Shown in pieces: positions 6,945 to 10,926 of a DNA stretch of 10,926 bases. Source of the stretch: an uncultured Clostridia bacterium. Its GTDB lineage: Bacteria > Bacillota > Clostridia > Christensenellales > Aristaeellaceae. The translations under genes were made by a program, and so were the position numbers. The DNA lies in contig CAKUFI010000084.1 in the NCBI GenBank assembly GCA_934647305.1, positions 1 to 10,926 on the forward strand, written 5' to 3'. Below the pieces are notes generated by a model. It saw nothing but the letters and a program-made list of their open reading frames with translations. It made no database searches and was not told where the DNA came from. The stretch's first letter is position 1; the number at the start of each line of letters is the position of its first letter.

Positions 6945-7106
6945 ATGAAAAGGCTGGCGAGCGCGCTGAGGGCGCTTACGCTGTGTGGCGCGGGCGGTTT
7001 TCTCGGATACGCGCTGTGGCTGCGCTGGCGCTCATGGCGGTTCTCTGCATGGCGGTCACGCTTATCGAGTGAAAAGAGACTGAAGTCTGTTTTGACGATG
7101 CGATAA
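6945..7106 (+). CDS. Small hydrophobic ORF, possibly frameshifted
   Basis: The intact frame encodes 53 residues, with a hydrophobic stretch at about 11-26 followed by an unusual Trp/Arg/Ser-rich tail. A strong ribosome site (GGAGGG, 6931-6936) lies 8 nt before the ATG, 15 nt after the dus stop, so a translated gene is plausible. The sequence in another frame from 7013 to the TGA at 7070-7072 reads as AVAALALMAVLCMAVTLIE, which is far more membrane-like than the in-frame tail. Removing two bases near 7011-7012 would join the two halves into a protein of about 41 residues. This may therefore be a broken or misassembled small membrane protein gene. No family recognised. Confidence 0.4.
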   Translation: MKRLASALRALTLCGAGGFLGYALWLRWRSWRFSAWRSRLSSEKRLKSVLTMR

Positions 7107-7129
7107 CAGACCGAAGTCTCTTTTGATTT
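7076..7129 (+). terminator. Operon terminator made of two near-palindromes
   Basis: GAGACT (7076-7081) pairs with AGTCTC (7115-7120) and GTCTGTT (7085-7091) with AACAGAC (7105-7111), separated by a 3-nt internal loop and a 13-nt apical loop. TTTTGATTT (7121-7129) follows. This fits an intrinsic terminator for the operon beginning at 4702. The stem overlaps the last codons of the 53-residue frame but lies after the alternative-frame stop at 7072, which again favours the shorter product. Confidence 0.6.
7077..7119. repeat. Pair of 12-bp near-palindromes, left of the GH113-like gene
   Basis: AGACTGAAGTCT (7077-7088) and AGACCGAAGTCT (7108-7119) start 31 bp apart. Each is close to self-complementary, and each is followed by a T-rich run. 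A matching pair at the same 31-bp spacing lies after the GH113-like gene. They double as the arms of the operon terminator. Confidence 0.65.
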
Positions 7130-7161
7130 CGGAAAAGAGAGAAACGTTTATCCGAATTCGC

Positions 7162-7190
7162 TTGAGAGGCGCGCCGCGCGGGGGTATACT
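7162..7190 (+). promoter_or_regulatory. Promoter of the GH113-like gene
   Basis: TTGAGA (7162-7167) and TATACT (7185-7190) are separated by exactly 17 bp. Transcription should begin near 7197, giving a leader of about 40 nt. Confidence 0.72.
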
Positions 7191-7234
7191 GGCGGCAGAT
7201 ATGCGCTCCGGCGCGAAGGAGAGGAGAAAAGGAC

Positions 7235-8278
7235 ATGGACAAGCGCATCGCCCTCGGCGAGCTGCACTGCGGCGTGACGTTCGGATTCTACGCGCGAAAC
7301 GGCTACTATTCCTCGCCCGCGGCCTTTCGCGAGGTGGACGAGATGGCGAAGACCGGCGTGAAGTGGGTGTGCGTCGTGGCGACGGTGATGCAGGAGAGCT
7401 TCGCCGCCACCCGGCAGTTTCGCGATTTCGAGCACACGCCGAACGACCTGGAGCTGCTGGAGATCATCGACTACATCCACGAAAAGGGCATGAAGGTGCA
7501 GCTGCGGCCGATGCTGGAGTGCTACGACGGGCTGGGCAGACTGGCCGTGACCTTTCCGGCCGACGGCGAGCGCATGCCCGGCCTGCCCAGAAGCTACGCG
7601 GGCAGGTGGTTTACGAGCATGTCTCTGCGCTCGGCCTACTACGCCCGGCTGTCCGAGAGAACCGGGTGCGAAATGTTCTGCCTGGACAGCGAGCTGGACC
7701 GCATCGTGTCGTTCAACGCGCAGTGGAAAGAGGTGCTCGCCGCCGTGCGCGCGGTGTACTCGGGCGCGGTGACCTCCTGCCACACGCTGCACACCCGCGT
7801 GATCGACTTTGAGAAGGAGCTGAGCAATCCCGACTGCTGGCTGCACGAGCTGGACATGCTTTCGATCAGCGACTACATCACCTGCGCCGATCGCCCGGGC
7901 CTGAGTGCCGCGGAGATGGCCGAGGGCATGAAGGCCGAGCGCGAGCTGCTGCGCCGAATCGCCGCGATCTACAAAAAGCCCGTGCTGCTGGGCGAGAGCG
8001 GCTGCACCTCGTCCGAGGGCGGCGCGATGCACCCGTCCGGCTGGGCGCCTGAGGGAAGGTATGACGGAGAGGAGCAGGCCAATTACCTCCGCGCGCTGCT
8101 GACGACCTTCTGGAACGAGCCCTGGTGGTACGGACTGTACTGGTGGAAGTGGGACGAGCAGAACGACCGCCCCGAGATGAAGAGCGACCCGGCGGGCGAC
8201 AAGGGCTTTACCGTCGCAGGCAAGCCCGCGCAGCGCGTGATGGCCGAGTGGTACGGGCGGGAGGATACGGCAAGGTAA
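7235..8278 (+). CDS. GH113-like glycoside hydrolase
   Basis: The product is 347 residues without a signal peptide, so probably cytoplasmic. It reads as a (beta/alpha)8 barrel of clan GH-A type, closest in appearance to GH113, whose founding enzymes are beta-mannanases. Glu153 in CLDSELD near the middle is the candidate acid/base. Glu254 in VLLGESGC, at the end of a strand, is the candidate nucleophile. The C-terminal FWNEPWWYGLYWWKWD (292-307) matches the aromatic WxxG...WxW signature expected after the last barrel strand. GGAGAGGAG (7218-7226) lies 8 nt before the ATG and a good promoter precedes it, so the gene is probably monocistronic. Family assignment is moderately sure; mannan or manno-oligosaccharide as substrate is inference. 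Confidence 0.72.
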   Translation: MDKRIALGELHCGVTFGFYARNGYYSSPAAFREVDEMAKTGVKWVCVVATVMQESFAATRQFRDFEHTPNDLELLEIIDYIHEKGMKVQLRPMLECYDGLGRLAVTFPADGERMPGLPRSYAGRWFTSMSLRSAYYARLSERTGCEMFCLDSELDRIVSFNAQWKEVLAAVRAVYSGAVTSCHTLHTRVIDFEKELSNPDCWLHELDMLSISDYITCADRPGLSAAEMAEGMKAERELLRRIAAIYKKPVLLGESGCTSSEGGAMHPSGWAPEGRYDGEEQANYLRALLTTFWNEPWWYGLYWWKWDEQNDRPEMKSDPAGDKGFTVAGKPAQRVMAEWYGREDTAR

Positions 8279-8281
8279 AAC

Positions 8282-8324
8282 AGACTTCAGTCTAAAATCG
8301 GTACAGCAAAGCAGATTCCGGTCT
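8282..8324. repeat. Pair of 12-bp near-palindromes, right of the GH113-like gene
   Basis: AGACTTCAGTCT (8282-8293) and AGATTCCGGTCT (8313-8324) again start 31 bp apart and begin 3 nt after the stop codon. The first is the exact reverse complement of the first left-hand motif. The two can pair with each other (10 of 12 positions including wobbles). Flanking A-runs make T-tracts on the minus strand, not on the plus strand, so this is not a normal terminator for the preceding gene. Confidence 0.6.
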
Positions 8325-8374
8325 AAAATGGACGGCTGCCGCGGGCGGCATGGGCGCTTTTGCGAAAACTTCAC

Positions 8375-8403
8375 TTGCAAACCGGCGGGGGAGCGTGTAT
8401 AAT
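8375..8403 (+). promoter_or_regulatory. proS promoter
   Basis: TTGCAA (8375-8380) and a consensus TATAAT (8398-8403) are 17 bp apart. The predicted start near 8410 gives a T-box leader of about 225 nt up to the terminator. Confidence 0.8.
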
Positions 8404-8409
8404 GAAGAA

Positions 8410-8634
8410 AGCATTGACGAAGAACGTCTGCTTCACGACCGGGCACAGAAAGCGCGCACAGGGCTGAGAGGCGCACGCCGGGGGAAACAGGCGCCGAGCT
8501 TCCGAGCGCGCAGGCCCAAGAAGCCTGCCGGGATCGCCCGTTACAGCGAGCGAGGTGGGCGCGTCTGCGCCAAGCAAGGTGGTACCGCGAAGCCCGGCTT
8601 CGTCCCTGCAAGGGGGACGGAGCCGTTTTGTTTT
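8410..8634 (+). ncRNA. T-box riboswitch of proS
   Basis: The leader carries the T-box sequence AAGGTGGTACCGCG at 8576-8589. Its UGGU (8580-8583) is complementary to an uncharged ACCA tRNA end, fitting the A73 discriminator of bacterial tRNA-Pro. A Stem III-like hairpin (8558-8562 with 8567-8571) lies just upstream, preceded by a conserved-looking CCGTTACAG/GAGCGAGGTGG block. A further hairpin pairs 8510-8515 with 8523-8528. The CAGAAAG and GGCTGAGAG blocks (about 8445-8470) look like Stem I distal parts. Uncharged tRNA-Pro would stabilise the antiterminator and switch proS on. I could not assign the specifier codon confidently in this GC-rich Stem I; several CCN triplets are possible. Confidence 0.9.
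8595..8634 (+). terminator. T-box regulatory terminator
   Basis: Positions 8595-8606 pair with 8614-8625 (12 bp, one T-G pair) around a 7-nt loop, followed by TTTTGTTTT (8626-8634). The left arm lies just 3' of the T-box bulge sequence, so antiterminator and terminator are mutually exclusive, as in other T-box leaders. Confidence 0.85.
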
Positions 8635-8673
8635 CACCCGTTTCTACTATTTATATACGGAGGGATTCCTGTC

Positions 8674-10401
8674 ATGAAGATGAGAAATCTGGTTTCCAAG
8701 CGCTACAAGGAGACCCCGGCCGACTGTCAGATCGCCAGCCAGGCGCTGATGATGCGCGGCGGCTACATCAAGCCTGTCGGCAACGGCATTTTCACCCTGT
8801 TCCCGATCACGAAGCGCATTACCTCCAAGATCGAGAAGATCCTGCGCGAGGAAATGAACCGCATCGACGGCCAGGAGGTGCTCTTCCCGGTGGCGATGCC
8901 CGCGTCGATCTGGAGGCAGAGCGGCCGCTATGAGAGCATCGGCAGCGAGCTTTTGCGCTTTACCGACCGTTCGGGCGGCGAGATGGTGCTGGGCATGACC
9001 CACGAGGAGGCCGCCGTGCACTTCGCCATGGGCGTGGCCGACTCCTACACCCAGTATCCCTTCATGATCTATCAGATTCAGACCAAGTTCCGCGACGAGC
9101 CCCGCTGCCGAGGCGGCCTGATCCGCGTGCGCGAGTTCACGATGAAGGACGCATACTCCTTCCACACCTCCCAGGAGGATCTGGAGCGCTACTATAAGAT
9201 CTGCTACGACGCGTACAACCGCATCTTCTTCCGTGCGGGCGTGGGCGAGGTGGTGGCGGTCAAGTCGGACAGCGGCATGATGGGCGGCAAGGTCTCCCAC
9301 GAGTACATGCTGCTCACCGACGTGGGCGAGGACACCATCGTGCTGTGCCATGACTGCGACTACCGCGCCAACATGGAGGCCGCGCCGCTGATCACCGAGA
9401 ATCAGCCCGGCGAGCTGGAGGAGCTGCGCAAGGTGGACACCCCTGCCGAGAAGACCATCGAGGATCTGTGCGAATTCCTGCACATCGACAAGAAGCAGAC
9501 CTGCAAGGCGGTCGTCTATCAGCGCAACGAGGACGATTCCTACGTGCTGGCCTTCATCCGCGGCGACCTGGAGGTCAACGAGACCAAGCTGCGCAACTAC
9601 CTGAAGGCGGAGATTCATCCCGCGGTGATTACGCCCGAAAGCGGCATCGCCGCCGGCTTTATCGGCCCGATCGAGAACAAGGGCAAGTTCACGATCGTCT
9701 TCGACGCGTCGCTCAAGGGCATCGCCAGTCTGGCCACCGGCGCGAACGAGGTGGACAAGCACTACGTCGGCTTCAACATTGAGCGCGACTACGGCGAGGT
9801 CGAGTATGTGGACGTGGCCAAGGCGGTCGCGGGCGGTATCTGCCCCTGCTGCGGAAAGAGAAGCGTGTACATCTCCCGCGGCATCGAGGTGGGCAACATC
9901 TTCCAGCTGGGCACCAAGTATACCGCCTCGATGGGCATGACCTACGTCGACGCGGACGGCTCGCTCAAGAACCCGATCATGGGCTGCTACGGCATCGGCG
10001 TGGGCCGCCTGGCCGCCTCCGTGTGCGAGGCGCACCGCGACGACTACGGCCCGATCTGGCCCATCTCCATCGCGCCCTGGCACGTGCACCTGTGCTCGCT
10101 GCGCGCCGCCGACGAGCAGGTGGCCACCGTGTCGCAGAAGATCTACGACGAGCTGACCGCGCGCGGGGTCGAGGTGATCTGGGACGACCGCGAGGTCAGC
10201 GCGGGCGTGATGTTCTCCGACGCGGACCTGTTCGGCGTGCCCGTGCGCGTCGTGGTCAGCCCCAAGGGCCTCAAGAACGGCACCGTCGAAATCTCCTCGC
10301 GCGACAAGTCGCTCATGGAGAAGAAGCCGGTCGACGAGGTCGTCGATTTCGTGCATCAGTACGTCGTGGACGAGCTGGCGAAGTTGGACTGCAGGCTCTA
10401 G
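8674..10401 (+). CDS. proS: Prolyl-tRNA synthetase, bacterial type with editing domain
   Basis: The product is 575 residues, the standard size of bacterial-type ProRS, a class II synthetase that charges tRNA-Pro in the cytoplasm. Motif 1 lies around 60-80. GMTHEEA (107-113) is the proline-pocket TxE element. Motif 2 spans about 139-160 (FRDE ... REFTMKDAYSF) and motif 3 is GCYGIGVGR (438-446). Between motifs 2 and 3 is the INS (YbaK-like) editing domain, about residues 225-405, which clears mischarged Ala-tRNA-Pro; Lys278 is in its conserved core. CHDCDYRAN (225-233) and CPCCG (390-394) place two CxxC-like pairs at its borders. The anticodon-binding domain is about 463-575. The ATG at 8674 has GGAGGG (8659-8664) 9 nt upstream; the open frame extending 5' is T-box leader. 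Confidence 0.97.
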   Translation: MKMRNLVSKRYKETPADCQIASQALMMRGGYIKPVGNGIFTLFPITKRITSKIEKILREEMNRIDGQEVLFPVAMPASIWRQSGRYESIGSELLRFTDRSGGEMVLGMTHEEAAVHFAMGVADSYTQYPFMIYQIQTKFRDEPRCRGGLIRVREFTMKDAYSFHTSQEDLERYYKICYDAYNRIFFRAGVGEVVAVKSDSGMMGGKVSHEYMLLTDVGEDTIVLCHDCDYRANMEAAPLITENQPGELEELRKVDTPAEKTIEDLCEFLHIDKKQTCKAVVYQRNEDDSYVLAFIRGDLEVNETKLRNYLKAEIHPAVITPESGIAAGFIGPIENKGKFTIVFDASLKGIASLATGANEVDKHYVGFNIERDYGEVEYVDVAKAVAGGICPCCGKRSVYISRGIEVGNIFQLGTKYTASMGMTYVDADGSLKNPIMGCYGIGVGRLAASVCEAHRDDYGPIWPISIAPWHVHLCSLRAADEQVATVSQKIYDELTARGVEVIWDDREVSAGVMFSDADLFGVPVRVVVSPKGLKNGTVEISSRDKSLMEKKPVDEVVDFVHQYVVDELAKLDCRL

Positions 10402-10415
10402 TCGGCAGTGCCGAC
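10401..10415. repeat. Palindrome overlapping the proS stop
   Basis: GTCGGCAGTGCCGAC is a perfect 7+1+7 palindrome whose first base is the last base of the proS stop codon. It is the same motif as those at 204-218 and 10544-10558. A CTTGCTGCC stretch links it to copy C. Confidence 0.65.
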
Positions 10416-10430
10416 GGCCACTTGCTGCCG

Positions 10431-10558
10431 GCAGGCTGAGCCTGCACCCAACTGCTTCCGCCGGTTCTGGCGACGACCCTTTGCCGCCATAGATTAGAGC
10501 GGCCAAGGTCTGCGAATCCCCGGAGATTCTCCGGGGATTTTCTGTCGGCATTGCCGAC
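10431..10558 (+). repeat. Structured intergenic repeat, copy C
   Basis: This copy has the same order of parts as copy A: palindrome GCAGGCTGAGCCTGC (10431-10445), GGTTCT and CGACGAC blocks, the loop hairpin, a second hairpin, then palindrome GTCGGCATTGCCGAC (10544-10558). The loop hairpin pairs 10483-10487 with 10499-10503 and, past one mismatch, 10478-10481 with 10505-10508. It closes the 11-nt loop CATAGATTAGA (10488-10498). The second hairpin is a full intrinsic terminator in this copy. Since the element sits directly after proS, it is likely present in the proS 3' UTR. Confidence 0.72.
10515..10543 (+). terminator. proS intrinsic terminator
   Basis: Positions 10515-10525 pair perfectly with 10529-10539 (11 bp, 3-nt loop). 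The T-tract that follows (TTTTCT, 10538-10543) begins inside the right arm. It is the best candidate for ending the proS transcript and lies inside repeat copy C. Confidence 0.8.
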
Positions 10559-10686
10559 TTACGCTGGCGGCGAAACGAGTGCCCATACCCTCTCGAGCTC
10601 TCCCGGAAAGCACTATGATCCGCACAGGCTGAATGGGGGCCGTTATGCTGTTCCCCGAATGAAACGTTGACGGTATCCTCTGGAGG

Positions 10687-10794
10687 GCAGGCTGAGCCCG
10701 CACCCGGTTGCTGCCGGCAGGCTGAGCCTGCACCCACTGCTGCCGCCGGTTCTATCGACAGCCCTGAGGGCCATAAATTGAAGCCCTCAGGGCT
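10687..10794 (+). repeat. Structured intergenic repeat, copy D
   Basis: Two palindromes occur in tandem: 10687-10701, with one mismatch, and the perfect GCAGGCTGAGCCTGC at 10717-10731. GCTGCCGCCGGTTCT follows as in copies B and C. The loop hairpin here is the strongest of the family: 10760-10771 pairs perfectly with 10783-10794 (12 bp) around the 11-nt loop CATAAATTGAA (10772-10782). The stem sequence is unlike the other copies but the loop and its position are kept. Confidence 0.72.
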
Positions 10795-10829
10795 TGCGCT
10801 TCGGAACCCCACCGCCTGCTTCGCAGTCA

Positions 10830-10848
10830 CCTCCCCTTTCAGGGGAGG
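10830..10848. repeat. GC-rich hairpin
   Basis: CCTCCCC (10830-10836) pairs with GGGGAGG (10842-10848) around TTTCA. The same 7-bp arms occur in the opposite order in the hairpin at 1595-1628. The region 10795-10926 has no recognisable gene. Confidence 0.5.
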
Positions 10849-10926
10849 CCAGACTGTCGAAAAACCCCGGAGAGCTCGAGAGGGTCGCAACCCTCTCGAA
10901 CTTTCAATCGCGCCCAGCGGCGTGTA

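Larger units (their letters stand above)
10587..10885. repeat. Outer inverted repeat enclosing copy D
   Basis: The 20-bp sequence at 10587-10606 is the reverse complement of 10867-10885 apart from one extra G. The two arms bracket about 300 bp that include copy D and no gene. The right arm continues into a local 10-bp hairpin (10876-10885 with 10890-10899). No target-site duplication or transposase is visible. Confidence 0.6.

Noticed and set aside
8337..8350. TGCCGC-GG-GCGGCA as a terminator of the GH113-like gene
   Set aside because: The loop is too short and no T-tract follows directly, so it is not convincing as an intrinsic terminator.
8350..8673. N-terminal extension of proS
   Set aside because: The open frame runs through the promoter, T-box and terminator. 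The ribosome site and family N-terminus place the start at 8674.
8647..10890. A 747-codon open frame on the minus strand opposite proS
   Set aside because: It is antisense to a certain proS, has a composition typical of shadow frames in GC-rich DNA (His/Val/Ala/Asp-rich), no ribosome site and no recognisable domain.

Overview
The window looks like chromosomal DNA from a GC-rich member of the Firmicutes (Clostridia-like, probably gut-associated). The basis is a proline T-box leader, strong GGAGG ribosome binding sites, sigma70/SigA-type promoters, and a large secreted protein with bacterial Ig-like repeats and an NlpC/P60-type C-terminus. The exact taxon cannot be read from the sequence.

Layout. 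Positions 1-434 are non-coding and packed with hairpins and two copies (A, B) of a structured intergenic repeat. They end in an extended -10 promoter for a compact GH29-like (alpha-L-fucosidase family) protein at 435-1367(+). A convergent gap with hairpins separates it from a 971-residue secreted protein, 1646-4561(-), with eight Ig-like repeats and a Cys/His peptidase domain. A divergent intergenic region carries a near-consensus promoter that starts a tight plus-strand operon: a two-helix membrane protein (4702-5025), an APH-fold kinase-like protein (5027-5920), a tRNA-dihydrouridine synthase (5913-6929) and a small membrane ORF (6945-7106) that may be frameshifted. The operon ends in a hairpin with a T-tract. 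Next comes a monocistronic GH113-like glycosidase (7235-8278) with its own promoter, flanked on both sides by pairs of a 12-bp near-palindrome spaced exactly 31 bp apart. The last gene is proS (8674-10401) behind a T-box leader, closed by an intrinsic terminator embedded in repeat copy C. Positions 10402-10926 are again non-coding, with copies C and D and an outer inverted repeat.

Working together. The operon pairs tRNA modification (Dus) with an uncharacterised small-molecule kinase-like protein, and proS is controlled by uncharged tRNA. The two glycosidases lack signal peptides and probably act in the cytoplasm on imported oligosaccharides. No complete mobile element, CRISPR array or defence system is visible.

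The most unusual feature is the intergenic repeat family: four copies in two clusters at the window ends, each with an 11-nt loop of consensus CATARAYTRRA closed by stems that differ in sequence but keep base pairing. Copy C also contains the proS terminator, so the element may be transcribed.
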